A stretch of 64,000 nucleotides of DNA from Microbacterium sp. SY138 (GTDB lineage: Bacteria > Actinomycetota > Actinomycetes > Actinomycetales > Microbacteriaceae), in contig NZ_CP155793.1 of assembly GCF_039729145.1 (NCBI RefSeq), positions 1,984,001 through 2,048,000 on the forward strand. Reading direction: 5' to 3'. A model generated the notes under the pieces. That model was not told where the DNA came from. It made no database searches and saw only the letters and a program-made list of their open reading frames with translations. Position 1 is the first letter of the stretch, and every line of letters begins with the position of its first letter. This document shows positions 28,117-36,767 of this stretch, in pieces. The translations under genes were made by a program, and so were the position numbers.

Positions 28117-28731
28117 GTGACGAGGATCATCGCAGGCAGCGCCAGAGGAGCCCGACTCGAGGTGCCGGGCTCGGGCACACGGCCCACGAGCGATCGGGTG
28201 CGCGAGTCGTTGTTCGGCGCGCTGGAATCACTGAGCGCGATCGCCGGGGCGCGGGTCCTCGATCTCTACGCCGGATCGGGAGCCCTGGGCTTGGAGTCGC
28301 TCAGCCGCGGAGCCGCGAGTGCCGACTTCGTGGAGCGCGGACGCCCGGCCGCCGCCATCGTCCGACGAAACGCCGGCGTGGTCGCGAAGGCCGGCAGTCT
28401 CCCGCTCGGTCGTGTGCACGAGAGCACGGTGCATGCGTTCCTGCAGCGCGCGACGGGACCCTTCGACCTCGTCTTCACCGATCCGCCGTACGACCTCGAC
28501 GACGTCGCCATGACCGCCGATCTCGTCGCCCTCGCTCCACTCCTGTCGTCGGATGCCGTCGTCGTCGTGGAACGGGCGCGCCGCTCGACGCCCCCGGACT
28601 TCGGCGCGGCGAACCTGGAGCAGTTCCGGGAGAAGACCTACGGCGACACCACCATCTGGTGGGCCGAGCCCGCTGCCGACGAGGACGACGAGCCGGTCGA
28701 TCAGCCTGCGACCGAGTCCCAGTCCCGATAG
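28117..28731 (+). CDS. rsmD: 16S rRNA (guanine(966)-N(2))-methyltransferase
   Basis: A 204-residue SAM-dependent methyltransferase that modifies G966 of 16S rRNA. It starts TRIIAGSARGARLEVPGSG, with the RPTSDRVRESLFGAL motif near residue 22, SAM motif I LDLYAGSGALGLESLSRGA near 48 and the catalytic DPPY in DLVFTDPPYDL near 122. The GTG start has no ribosome binding site; TATCGT ends 6 bp upstream, so it is probably leaderless. Its 3' end overlaps the convergent thiL by 31 bp. Confidence 0.94.
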   Translation: MTRIIAGSARGARLEVPGSGTRPTSDRVRESLFGALESLSAIAGARVLDLYAGSGALGLESLSRGAASADFVERGRPAAAIVRRNAGVVAKAGSLPLGRVHESTVHAFLQRATGPFDLVFTDPPYDLDDVAMTADLVALAPLLSSDAVVVVERARRSTPPDFGAANLEQFREKTYGDTTIWWAEPAADEDDEPVDQPATESQSR

Positions 28732-29696
28732 GGGTCCCACCCGCTGAGGTCGACGGGAAGGTCATCGCAGAGCAGATCTTCCGGTCCGGCAGCACGAACG
28801 GCGCCGATGACGCGGAACCCGGGCGGGAGCACGCCCTCGGGGAACGCGGCGAGCAGGGCGTGATCCTCCCCTCCGGCGATCGCTCGCTCAGGATCGTCCC
28901 CGAGAAGGGCTCGTTCCAGCGCGATCGTGACGCCGGAAGCCGCGGCCATCCGTCGCGCATCGAGGGCGAGTCCGTCGGACACGTCCATCATCGCCGTCGC
29001 CCCCGCCGTCGCGGCGACTGCGCCGAGGCCGATCGGGGGCGCGGGCCGCAGCTGCGCCGTCACCGCCGCGCGCTCTCCGGCGGCGAGCTTCGCGGCATCG
29101 ACAGCCACCGGCACGTCGCCGTCTCGGAATCGACCGAACAGCACCGCGAGTCCACGTGCGGCATGACCGAGTTCACCGGCGACCGCGACGACATCTCCGG
29201 GGCGCGCACCGCTCCTGGTCACGGCAGTGCGTCCCTCGAGGTCGCCCAGCGCCGTCACCGCCACGGTCAGCACATCCGACACCGTCAGGTCGCCGCCGAC
29301 CACGGCGCAGCCGGGGGCGAGCGCGGCACACGCATCGCGGAAGCCGTCGGCGAGCCGCTCCACGAAAGAGAGCCGCAGGTCGCGCGGCACCGCGAGAGCG
29401 ACCAGCAGCGCGGTCGGGCGCGCCCCCATCGCCGCGACATCCGCGAGGTTCACCGCTGCGGCCTTCCAGCCGAGGTCGTACCCGCTCGACCATGCGAGCC
29501 GGAAGTCCGGGCCGTGCACGAGGGTGTCCGTCGTCGCGACCACGGAACCCGACGGCGTGGCGATCACCGCCGCATCGTCTCCCGGCCCGATGAGCGTGTG
29601 GGCCCCCGTCGGCGTCCGTGTGAGGATCGCCTGCAGGATGCGCCCTTCGGAGAGATCTCCCAGGCGCGGATCGTCGGCTTCGTGTCGGGAGGGCAT
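28701..29696 (-). CDS. thiL: Thiamine-phosphate kinase
   Basis: A 331-residue ThiL that phosphorylates thiamine monophosphate to the active diphosphate. The family motif LIGPGDDAAVI lies near residue 35, followed by ATTDTLVHGPDFR, VNLADVAAMGARP near 88 and MMDVSDGLALDARRMA near 215. Start ATG 29696. The last 31 bp overlap the 3' end of rsmD on the other strand. No thiamine riboswitch is seen upstream. Confidence 0.94.
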   Translation of the reverse strand: MPSRHEADDPRLGDLSEGRILQAILTRTPTGAHTLIGPGDDAAVIATPSGSVVATTDTLVHGPDFRLAWSSGYDLGWKAAAVNLADVAAMGARPTALLVALAVPRDLRLSFVERLADGFRDACAALAPGCAVVGGDLTVSDVLTVAVTALGDLEGRTAVTRSGARPGDVVAVAGELGHAARGLAVLFGRFRDGDVPVAVDAAKLAAGERAAVTAQLRPAPPIGLGAVAATAGATAMMDVSDGLALDARRMAAASGVTIALERALLGDDPERAIAGGEDHALLAAFPEGVLPPGFRVIGAVRAAGPEDLLCDDLPVDLSGWDPYRDWDSVAG

Positions 29697-29719
29697 GCTG
29701 TCAAAGGTAGCCTGGAAGC

Positions 29720-30202
29720 ATGCCCCGTTCCCGTCGCCTCGCTGTCCTCGCCGGGGCAGTGACCCTCACCGCGGTGCTCGCCGGCTGCTCGACCACCGTG
29801 CACCTCGAGCCTGCAGCCGATGCGAACAATCCGGCGTGTGCGAACGTCTCGGTGCTGCTGCCGGAGTCCGTCGGCGGACTCGATCGCGTCTTCACCGACG
29901 CGCAGGCGACCGGTGCCTGGGGCGACCCCACAGTCGTGCTGCGGTGCGGTGTCGAACCCCCTGCGCCGTCGGCCCTGGTGTGCACGACCCTCGGCGGCGT
30001 CGACTGGCTCGTGCTCGACCAGGAAGAGGACCGTCAGCGCCTCGTCACCTTCGGTCGCGACCCCGCGGTGGAAGTGACGATCCGCCGTGGCGAACAGATC
30101 GACTTCCAGGCGATCGTCGACAAGATCTCGGCGAGCATCCAGTCCGGGCTCCAGCCGGCGACCGGACAGTGCACGGACCGCGTCGAGTTCCCCGCGGGCT
30201 GA
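29720..30202 (+). CDS. DUF3515 family lipoprotein
   Basis: A 160-residue secreted lipoprotein: basic start MPRSRRLAVLAG, hydrophobic core and lipobox LAGC with the lipidated Cys at about residue 24. The mature part has conserved Cys (NPACANV, LRCGV, LVCTTLGG, GQCTD) and matches the actinobacterial DUF3515 pattern. Its function is unknown; members often lie beside thiL and ddl, as here, between divergent thiL and convergent ddl. The outer face of the cytoplasmic membrane is the expected location. Confidence 0.88.
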   Translation: MPRSRRLAVLAGAVTLTAVLAGCSTTVHLEPAADANNPACANVSVLLPESVGGLDRVFTDAQATGAWGDPTVVLRCGVEPPAPSALVCTTLGGVDWLVLDQEEDRQRLVTFGRDPAVEVTIRRGEQIDFQAIVDKISASIQSGLQPATGQCTDRVEFPAG

Positions 30203-30224
30203 CCGCCCCCGGGGAACTCCGATC

Positions 30225-31307
30225 TCAGCGGCGCAGGCCCGCTTCGATGAGCTCGGTGATGAGATCGCCGTAGCTCAGGCCCGATGCGACCCAGCACTTG
30301 GGGAACATCGAGATCGGGGTGAATCCCGGCATCGTGTTGAGCTCGTTGACCACGAGTTCACCCGACGGCGTCAGAAACATGTCGACACGAGCGAGGCCTC
30401 GTCCGTCGACAGCCTCGAACGCGCGGACGCCGATCTCCTGGATCGCTGCGCACTCCGCATCCGTCACCTCGGCCGGACACACGACGTCCACGCCGTCACC
30501 GCCCAGGTACTTGCCCTCGAAATCGTAGAAGCCCCGCGACGTCAAGACGATCTCGCCGGGCAGCGAAGCCTTGACTCCGTCAGCGGTCTCGAGCACCGCC
30601 ACCTCGATCTCGCGCCCGCTCACCCCGGTTTCGATCAGGACCTTGTCGTCTTCGGCGAAAGCCACCGCCAGAGCCGCGTCGAGCTCGTCGGCGGTCTCGA
30701 CCTTGGACACTCCGACGCTCGAGCCCGCACGGGCGGGCTTCACGAACACCGGGAGGCCGAGTTCCGCAGCACGCGCACGAACGTCTGCGGCACTGCGGTC
30801 CCAGTCCTTTCGGCGCACCGTCACCCACGGCGCGACCGCGATGCCGGATGCCTCGAGCGCGATCTTCATGAAGTGCTTGTCCATGCACAGAGCGGAATCG
30901 AGGACACCGCCTCCGGCGTAGGGGACCTCGAGGGTGTCGAAGTAGCCCTGGATCGTGCCATCCTCCCCGTGGGGTCCGTGCAGGATGGGCAGGACGACGT
31001 CGATCTCCCCCAGCCCCTCGACGGTGCCATCGGCGTGCACGACCCGCAACGTGCGGTCGCCACCGGGCTCCGGCCACAGCACCCGAGTGCCGTTGTCGAC
31101 GACTTCGGGGAGGTGCGCGGCATCGAGCGGGAACTTCGCCGGATCGTCGTCCTCGAGGACGAACGCTCCTTCACGGGTGATCCCGACGGGGATCACGGCG
31201 TAGCGGTCGCGGTCAATCGCGCCCAGCACGCCCCCCGCCGTTGCGGAGCTGATCGAATGCTCGCTGGAGCGCCCGCCGAAGAGCACCACCACCGTCTGCT
31301 TGTCCAT
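30225..31307 (-). CDS. ddl: D-alanine--D-alanine ligase
   Basis: A 360-residue ATP-grasp enzyme that makes the D-Ala-D-Ala dipeptide for peptidoglycan. LFGGRSSEHSISSATA near residue 9 is the N-terminal signature; PVFVKPARAGSSVGVSKV near 175 is the ATP-grasp lysine region; RVDMFLTPSGELVVNELNTMPGFT near 310 holds the metal-binding Glu and Asn. ATG 31307 follows GAGAGGA. An in-frame GTG at 31320 would only lengthen it by five residues. Its first 95 bp overlap the gpsA 3' end in another frame. Confidence 0.95.
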   Translation of the reverse strand: MDKQTVVVLFGGRSSEHSISSATAGGVLGAIDRDRYAVIPVGITREGAFVLEDDDPAKFPLDAAHLPEVVDNGTRVLWPEPGGDRTLRVVHADGTVEGLGEIDVVLPILHGPHGEDGTIQGYFDTLEVPYAGGGVLDSALCMDKHFMKIALEASGIAVAPWVTVRRKDWDRSAADVRARAAELGLPVFVKPARAGSSVGVSKVETADELDAALAVAFAEDDKVLIETGVSGREIEVAVLETADGVKASLPGEIVLTSRGFYDFEGKYLGGDGVDVVCPAEVTDAECAAIQEIGVRAFEAVDGRGLARVDMFLTPSGELVVNELNTMPGFTPISMFPKCWVASGLSYGDLITELIEAGLRR

Positions 31308-32346
31308 GGTTGGTCCTCTCACCCTGCGGGGTGTCGTCGTCCGTCGTCAGGTGGGGTGCGATGTCTCGCGGATCCATCTTGCCGTCGAGCACCATCTTCA
31401 CCTGCTCGACGATGGGCATGTCGACCTCGGCTTCGCGAGCGAGCTGCAGGATGGGCGCGACGGAGGCGAGTCCCTCGGCTGTCTGCTGCATCTGCTTCAC
31501 GACGTCCTGGAAGCTGTATCCCTGACCGAGCAGTCGCCCGGCGGTGTTGTTGCGGCTCAGTGGCGACTGGCACGTGGCGATGAGGTCGCCCAGACCGGCG
31601 AGGCCCTGAAGCGTCTCCGGGTGCGCGCCGTTCGCGACCGCGAAGTCGGTCATCTCGACCAGTCCACGGGTGATGATCGACGCCTTGGTGTTCTCGCCGT
31701 AGCCGACACCGTCCACGATGCCGATGGCCACGGCGATCAGGTTCTTGAGGACGCCACCGAACTCGGTACCGATCACATCGGTGTTCACGAAGGTACGGAA
31801 GTAGCTGTTGCGGGCCGCGCGTGCGACGATCTCCGCCGTCTCCTGGCTGCGTGAGGAGATGACGGCGGCGGTCGGCTGCTCCCGAGCGATCTCGAGGGCG
31901 AGGTTCGGCCCCGAAGCCACCGCGATGCGATCGGGGTCACACCGCAGCTCCTGCTGGATCACCTGGCTCATGCGCAATCCGGTGCCGCGTTCGACACCCT
32001 TCATGAGGCTGATGATCTTCGCGTCGCTGTCCGCGATCAGCGGCCGCAGAGCTTTCAGGTTCTCGCGCAGCGACTGACTCGGCACGGAGAGATAGACCTG
32101 GTCCACCCCCTCCAGCGCGGTCGCGAGCTCGTGGGTCGCCGCCATCGTGCGGGGAAGGTTGATCCCTGGCAGGTAGCGCGAATTGCGCTTGGCCTCGTTG
32201 ATCTCCTGGGCGAGTTCGGCACGACGCGCCCACATCGTCACCTGGGCGCCCCCGTCGGCGAGGATCTTGCCGAAGGTGGTCCCCCAGCTGCCCGAGCCGA
32301 TGACGGTGGCCCGTGGGCCTGCTGCAACGGTTCTCTTAGGAGTCAA
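31213..32346 (-). CDS. gpsA: NAD(P)H-dependent glycerol-3-phosphate dehydrogenase
   Basis: GpsA makes glycerol 3-phosphate from dihydroxyacetone phosphate for phospholipid synthesis, the reverse direction of GlpD. VIGSGSWGTTFGKILADGG near residue 15 binds the cofactor; FGGVLKNLIAVAIGIVDGVG near 200 carries the catalytic Lys; AGLGDLIATCQSPLSRNN near 260 is typical. I chose TTG 32346 because AAGGAG lies 10 bp upstream and the family starts close to the GSGSWG motif; ATG 32370 is an alternative. At 377 residues it is longer than usual, because the C-terminal 31 codons run into ddl with a low-complexity Gly/Arg tail. Confidence 0.92.
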   Translation of the reverse strand: MTPKRTVAAGPRATVIGSGSWGTTFGKILADGGAQVTMWARRAELAQEINEAKRNSRYLPGINLPRTMAATHELATALEGVDQVYLSVPSQSLRENLKALRPLIADSDAKIISLMKGVERGTGLRMSQVIQQELRCDPDRIAVASGPNLALEIAREQPTAAVISSRSQETAEIVARAARNSYFRTFVNTDVIGTEFGGVLKNLIAVAIGIVDGVGYGENTKASIITRGLVEMTDFAVANGAHPETLQGLAGLGDLIATCQSPLSRNNTAGRLLGQGYSFQDVVKQMQQTAEGLASVAPILQLAREAEVDMPIVEQVKMVLDGKMDPRDIAPHLTTDDDTPQGERTNHGQADGGGALRRALQRAFDQLRNGGGRAGRD

Positions 32347-33100
32347 GGCGCCCGGTCTCCTTCTGCCCATGGCTCGCGGGGTTCCACCGCTCCGCCGGTG
32401 CCTTCTCGTCCCGCAGCTCCTCGAGGAGCGCGGTGATCGCGTTCATGAGTCGATTGGTGGCCTCGGTGAGGGCCGCCGGCTCTCCGGCACGCTCGCGCAG
32501 ATCGGAGACGTCGACCGGATCGCCGATGAGCACCTGGACCGGCTTGCGCAGCGGCCAGAGGCTCAGACCCTTCTGGTAGCGCCCCATGATCGCCTGGGTG
32601 CCCCACTGGGCCATCGGGATCAGCGGGATGCCATCGGCGAGGGCCAGGCGTACCGCACCCGACTTGCCGCGCATCGGCCACAGGTCGGGATCACGCGTGA
32701 GCGTGCCCTCAGGGTAGACGATCACGCCGCGGCCGTGCTCGACGAGCTCCTCCGACTGCTTCATCGTCTGCCGTGCGGAGGCAGCGGACGAGGTCCGCGC
32801 GACCGGGATCATCCCGGTGCGGTGCAGGAACCAGCCCAGCACCGGGACCGAGAAGAGGCTCTCCTTCGCCATGAACCGCGGCGCGCGACCGGAGCGCCAC
32901 ACGGCGACGGCGACGATGAGCGGATCGAACTCGGAGTAGTGGTTCGGCGCCAGGACGTACGACCCCTCCTGGGGCAGCTTCTCGGCCCCGCGGACACGGA
33001 TCTTCGCGATCAGAGAGACCGGCGGGATGATCAGCGCCGCGAGCGGCCAGAAGATGCTCGGACGCTTCGTCTCCGATGATCGGGACGTCACCGCGGTCAC
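32336..33100 (-). CDS. plsC: 1-acyl-sn-glycerol-3-phosphate acyltransferase
   Basis: A 254-residue membrane-associated PlsC-type acyltransferase that makes phosphatidic acid from lysophosphatidic acid. The catalytic HX4D motif is NHYSEFD near residue 52, and the EGT substrate motif is in VIVYPEGTLTRD near 125. A hydrophobic segment (FWPLAALIIPPVSLIAKI) anchors the N-terminus. GTG 33100 overlaps the murA stop (GTGA), and the 3' end overlaps gpsA by 11 bp. plsC next to gpsA puts two successive steps of phospholipid synthesis together. Confidence 0.92.
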   Translation of the reverse strand: MTAVTSRSSETKRPSIFWPLAALIIPPVSLIAKIRVRGAEKLPQEGSYVLAPNHYSEFDPLIVAVAVWRSGRAPRFMAKESLFSVPVLGWFLHRTGMIPVARTSSAASARQTMKQSEELVEHGRGVIVYPEGTLTRDPDLWPMRGKSGAVRLALADGIPLIPMAQWGTQAIMGRYQKGLSLWPLRKPVQVLIGDPVDVSDLRERAGEPAALTEATNRLMNAITALLEELRDEKAPAERWNPASHGQKETGRLDS

Positions 33101-34464
33101 CGGATGACGTCGAAGTCGGCGCCGAGCGCGTCGAGCTTGGCGAGGAACTTCTCGTAGCCGCGGCTGAGGATGTCGACACCCGACACCTTCGATTCGCCGG
33201 TGGCCGTCAGTGCCGCGATCACATGGCTGTAGCCGCCGCGGAGATCGGGAACCACGATGTTCGCGCCATGCAGAGGCGTCGGGCCGGTGATGACTGCCGC
33301 CTGCTCCAGGTCCCGCCGCGGAACGCGGCGCGGGCCGTCCTGGAGACCACGGGGGTGCACGACGATGTCGGCCCCCATCTTGACCAGGGCATCGGTGAAC
33401 CCCATCCGATTCTCGTACACGGTCTCGTGCACGACGGAGCGGCCGTGTGCCTGCGTGAGAGCGACGACGAGCGGCTGCTGCCAGTCGGTCATGAAGCCGG
33501 GGTGCACGTCGGTCTCGATCACGACGGGCTTGATGTCGCCGTCGCGACGGAAGAGGATGCCGTCTTCCTGGATGTCGAACCAGCCGCCCGCCTTGCGGAA
33601 GACGTTGAGGAACGTGAGCATCTCCTGCTGCTTGGCGCCGCCGACGAAGATCTCGCCGTCGGTGGCCAGCGCCGCGGATGCCCACGATGCCGCCTCGTTG
33701 CGGTCGAAGATCGACCTGTGGTCGTATCCGCGGAGCTTCTCGACGCCCTCGATCACGATGACGCGGTTCGGCTCGTACGAGATGATGGCGCCCATCTTCT
33801 GCAGCACGGCGATCAGGTCCATGATCTCGGGCTCGATGGCCGCGTTGCGCAGCTCCGTCACGCCTTCGGCGCGGACGGCGGTGAGCAGCACCTGCTCCGT
33901 GGCACCGACGCTCGGGTACGGAAGGTGGATGTTGGCGCCGTGCAGACGGCTTCCCCCCGTCGAGAGGCGGATGCCGCTGGGCAGCTTCTCGACGATCGCG
34001 CCGAACTTGCGCAGAGCGTCCAGATGGAAGTCGATGGGACGATCCCCGATGCGGCATCCACCCAAGTCGGGGATGAACGCCTGACCGAGACGGTGCAGCA
34101 GCGGTCCGCAGAACAGGATCGGGATACGCGAGGCTCCCGCGTGGGCGTCGATCTCCTCGAAGTGCGCCGACTCCACATCGCTCGGGTCGAACACGAGCGA
34201 ACCGGGCTCATCGCCCTCGGATACGCGAACGCCGTGCACCTCGAGCAGCGACCGCACGACGGCGACGTCACTGATCGCCGGCACGTCGCGCAGAGTGCTC
34301 ACGGTCTCGCCCAGGAGCGAGGCGACCATGGCCTTCGTCGCCAGGTTCTTCGCGCCCTTGACATCGACACGGCCGCGAAGCGGACGTCCGCCTCGGATGG
34401 CGAGGACGTCTCCGGTGAGGGCAGGGACTCCGTCCGGAAGAGCGTCGCGCACAGGTGTCGTCAT
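33097..34464 (-). CDS. murA: UDP-N-acetylglucosamine 1-carboxyvinyltransferase
   Basis: The 455-residue MurA transfers enolpyruvate to UDP-GlcNAc, the first committed step of peptidoglycan synthesis. GRVDVKGAKNLATKAMVASLL near residue 35 is the substrate-binding signature. The active-site loop reads LGGCRIGDRP, so the cysteine that fosfomycin attacks is present, unlike the Asp variant of Mycobacterium tuberculosis. ATG 34464 follows GTGAGG; an in-frame ATG at 34485 is possible. It lies between leuD and plsC in the same direction. Confidence 0.93.
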   Translation of the reverse strand: MTTPVRDALPDGVPALTGDVLAIRGGRPLRGRVDVKGAKNLATKAMVASLLGETVSTLRDVPAISDVAVVRSLLEVHGVRVSEGDEPGSLVFDPSDVESAHFEEIDAHAGASRIPILFCGPLLHRLGQAFIPDLGGCRIGDRPIDFHLDALRKFGAIVEKLPSGIRLSTGGSRLHGANIHLPYPSVGATEQVLLTAVRAEGVTELRNAAIEPEIMDLIAVLQKMGAIISYEPNRVIVIEGVEKLRGYDHRSIFDRNEAASWASAALATDGEIFVGGAKQQEMLTFLNVFRKAGGWFDIQEDGILFRRDGDIKPVVIETDVHPGFMTDWQQPLVVALTQAHGRSVVHETVYENRMGFTDALVKMGADIVVHPRGLQDGPRRVPRRDLEQAAVITGPTPLHGANIVVPDLRGGYSHVIAALTATGESKVSGVDILSRGYEKFLAKLDALGADFDVIR

Positions 34465-34492
34465 TCGGAGCCTCACTTCATTCACGGATTTC

Positions 34493-34524
34493 GGGGGCGG
34501 GTTGCCCCTGGCTCCCCCGCCCCC
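34493..34524 (-). terminator. Hairpin between leuD and murA
   Basis: On the minus strand GGGGGCGGG, a 14-base loop and CCCGCCCCC form a 9-bp stem 7 bp after the leuD stop codon. No U-run follows, so it may be a partial terminator separating leuCD from the murA group. Confidence 0.45.
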
Positions 34525-34530
34525 ACCGTC

Positions 34531-35127
34531 TTACTGAACGGGAAGGGTTCGGGGCCGCCACGACTCGCGACGGGCCTCGAACTGCGCGATCTTGTCTTCG
34601 TTGCGCAGCGTGAGCCCGATGTCATCGAGCCCTTCGAGGAGCCGCCATCTAGTGTAATCGTCGATACCGATGTCGGCCTGGACGTCGCCGATGGACGCGG
34701 TGCGCGCCTCGAGGTCGACGGTCATCTGGACCCCGGGATTCCGGTCGATCTCAGCCCAGAACCGCTCGAGATCCTCTTCCGAGATCGTCGCGGCGAGCAG
34801 ACCCTGCTTGCCCGAATTGCCCCGGAAGATGTCGGCGAAGCGCGGGCTGAGCACGACTTTGAAGCCGAAATCCCGGAGCGCCCAGACCGCGTGCTCGCGG
34901 CTGGATCCGGTGCCGAAGTCGGGTCCGGCGAGAAGCACCGATGCCCCCTGGAAAGGCGCCTGGTTGAGAACGAAATCGGGATCCTGACGCCATCCGTGGA
35001 ACAGAGCGTCCTCGAAACCGGTCTTCGTGACCCGCTTGAGGAAGACGGCGGGGATGATCTGATCGGTGTCGACGTTCGAGCGCTTCAGAGGCGCCGCGAT
35101 ACCCGTGTGAGTGGTGAACTTCTCCAT
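34531..35127 (-). CDS. leuD: 3-isopropylmalate dehydratase, small subunit
   Basis: A 198-residue swivel subunit that, with LeuC, isomerises 2- to 3-isopropylmalate in leucine synthesis. [20 protein letters not shown] at the start, [20 protein letters not shown] near residue 65 and [14 protein letters not shown] near 98 are conserved. Start ATG 35127 is 3 bp after the leuC stop, so the two are translated from one message. Confidence 0.96.
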   Translation of the reverse strand: MEKFTTHTGIAAPLKRSNVDTDQIIPAVFLKRVTKTGFEDALFHGWRQDPDFVLNQAPFQGASVLLAGPDFGTGSSREHAVWALRDFGFKVVLSPRFADIFRGNSGKQGLLAATISEEDLERFWAEIDRNPGVQMTVDLEARTASIGDVQADIGIDDYTRWRLLEGLDDIGLTLRNEDKIAQFEARRESWRPRTLPVQ

Positions 35128-35130
35128 GAT

Positions 35131-36576
35131 TCAGAACCCTTCCGTGAGGTCGCTCGGGCTGGACAGGGTGCCACGGATCGCGGTGGCTGCGGCGACGAGC
35201 GGCGAGACGAGGTGCGTGCGCCCTCCCTTGCCCTGCCGGCCCTCGAAGTTCCGGTTGGAGGTGGACGCACAGCGCTCCCCCGGAGCCAGCTGATCGGGGT
35301 TCATCCCGAGGCACATCGAGCATCCGGCGAAGCGCCACTCCGCCCCGAAGTCCTTGATGACCTTGTCGAGGCCCTCCGCCTCGGCCTCCAGCCGCACCCT
35401 GGCGGATCCGGGGACGACCATGACCCGCACCCCGTCGGCCTTCTTCTTGCCCTCGATGATCGAGGCGAACGCACGCAGGTCCTCGATACGGCTGTTGGTG
35501 CACGACCCCATGAAGACCGCGTCGACCGGCACCTCCTTGAGTGGTGTCCCCGGAGTCAGATCCATGTACTCCAGCGCACGCTCGGCGGCGGCGCGCTCGT
35601 TCGGATCGTCGATCTCGGCCGGGTCGGGCACCGAGGCCGAGAGCGAGCTGCCCTGACCGGGGTTCGTGCCCCACGTCACGAAGGGCTCGAGCTGGTCGGC
35701 ATCGATGAACACCTCGGCGTCGAACGTCGCGCCGTCGTCGGTCGGCAGCGTGCGCCAGTACGCGACGGCCTCTTCCCAGTCCTGTCCCTTCGGCGCATGC
35801 GGGCGGCCTTCGAGGTATGCGAACGTCGTCTCGTCGGGAGCGACCATGCCGGCGCGGGCCCCGGCCTCGATGGACATGTTGCAGATGGTCATCCGGCCCT
35901 CCATCGACAGGGCGCGGATGGCGCTGCCGCGGTATTCGAGCACGTATCCCTGACCGCCGCCGGTGCCGATCTTCGCGATGACCGCGAGGATGATGTCCTT
36001 GGCCGTGACACCGGGGCGGAGCGTCCCCTCGACGTTGATCGCCATCGTCTTGAACGGCTTGAGCGGGAGCGTCTGGGTCGCCATGACATGCTCGACCTCG
36101 CTCGTGCCGATGCCGAACGCCATCGCGCCGAATGCGCCGTGGGTCGACGTGTGCGAATCGCCGCACACCACCGTGATGCCGGGCATCGTCAGCCCGAGCT
36201 GAGGACCCACCACGTGCACGATGCCCTGTTCGGCATCACCCAGCGAGTGCAGACGCACCCCGAACTCGGCCGCGTTGCGGCGCAGCGTCTCGATCTGCGT
36301 ACGGCTGGTGAGATCGGCGATCGGCTTGTCGATCTCCCACGTCGGGGTGTTGTGATCCTCGGTGGCGATCGTGAGATCGAGACGGCGCAGCGGGCGGTCT
36401 TCGCTGCGCAGTCCGTCGAAGGCTTGCGGGCTGGTGACCTCGTGCACCAGATGCAGGTCGATGTAGATGAGATCCGGCTCGCCGTTCTCACCCTTCACGA
36501 CGAGATGGTCGTCCCAGACCTTCTCTGCGAGAGTTCTGCGGCGTGCGGGATCGGCACCGTTTGCGGGGGTGGTCAT
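35131..36576 (-). CDS. leuC: 3-isopropylmalate dehydratase, large subunit
   Basis: A 481-residue aconitase-family subunit carrying the [4Fe-4S] cluster. The cluster cysteines are in [13 protein letters not shown] near residue 360 and [18 protein letters not shown] near 420; [16 protein letters not shown] near 140 and [19 protein letters not shown] near the end are typical. ATG 36576 follows an AGGAGA site. The 5' region holds a strong hairpin and no gene for about 190 bp, so leucine-responsive control is possible. Confidence 0.96.
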   Translation of the reverse strand: MTTPANGADPARRRTLAEKVWDDHLVVKGENGEPDLIYIDLHLVHEVTSPQAFDGLRSEDRPLRRLDLTIATEDHNTPTWEIDKPIADLTSRTQIETLRRNAAEFGVRLHSLGDAEQGIVHVVGPQLGLTMPGITVVCGDSHTSTHGAFGAMAFGIGTSEVEHVMATQTLPLKPFKTMAINVEGTLRPGVTAKDIILAVIAKIGTGGGQGYVLEYRGSAIRALSMEGRMTICNMSIEAGARAGMVAPDETTFAYLEGRPHAPKGQDWEEAVAYWRTLPTDDGATFDAEVFIDADQLEPFVTWGTNPGQGSSLSASVPDPAEIDDPNERAAAERALEYMDLTPGTPLKEVPVDAVFMGSCTNSRIEDLRAFASIIEGKKKADGVRVMVVPGSARVRLEAEAEGLDKVIKDFGAEWRFAGCSMCLGMNPDQLAPGERCASTSNRNFEGRQGKGGRTHLVSPLVAAATAIRGTLSSPSDLTEGF

Positions 36577-36617
36577 TGCGTGTCTCCTGTGGCTGGCGGT
36601 TCGGCCCACGATGGACT

Positions 36618-36656
36618 CCGCGACGAGGAGGGGCTCAGAACGAGGTCTCGTCGCGG
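36618..36656 (-). promoter_or_regulatory. Hairpin in the leuC leader
   Basis: A perfect 10-bp stem (CCGCGACGAG and CTCGTCGCGG, 19-base loop) lies 42 bp upstream of the leuC start on the minus-strand transcript. I see no obvious Leu-rich leader peptide, so the mechanism is open. A possible -10 box (TAATCT on the minus strand, 36692-36697) lies upstream of it. Confidence 0.4.
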
Positions 36657-36767
36657 CGCCTAAGAAGAAGGAGGACGGCCCGCATGACGTCAGATTACCA
36701 CCGCTCGGACATGCTCCTCCCCGTCATGACACTCTGTTGAGCACCCCGACCGACCGAGAGGCACCGC

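Noticed and set aside
29696..29800. Thiamine pyrophosphate riboswitch upstream of thiL.
   Set aside because: The region does not show the conserved CUGAGA and related THI-box motifs and is occupied by the divergent DUF3515 gene.
33076..36663. A 1195-codon plus-strand frame antisense to murA, leuD and leuC.
   Set aside because: It is a shadow of three well-identified minus-strand genes.
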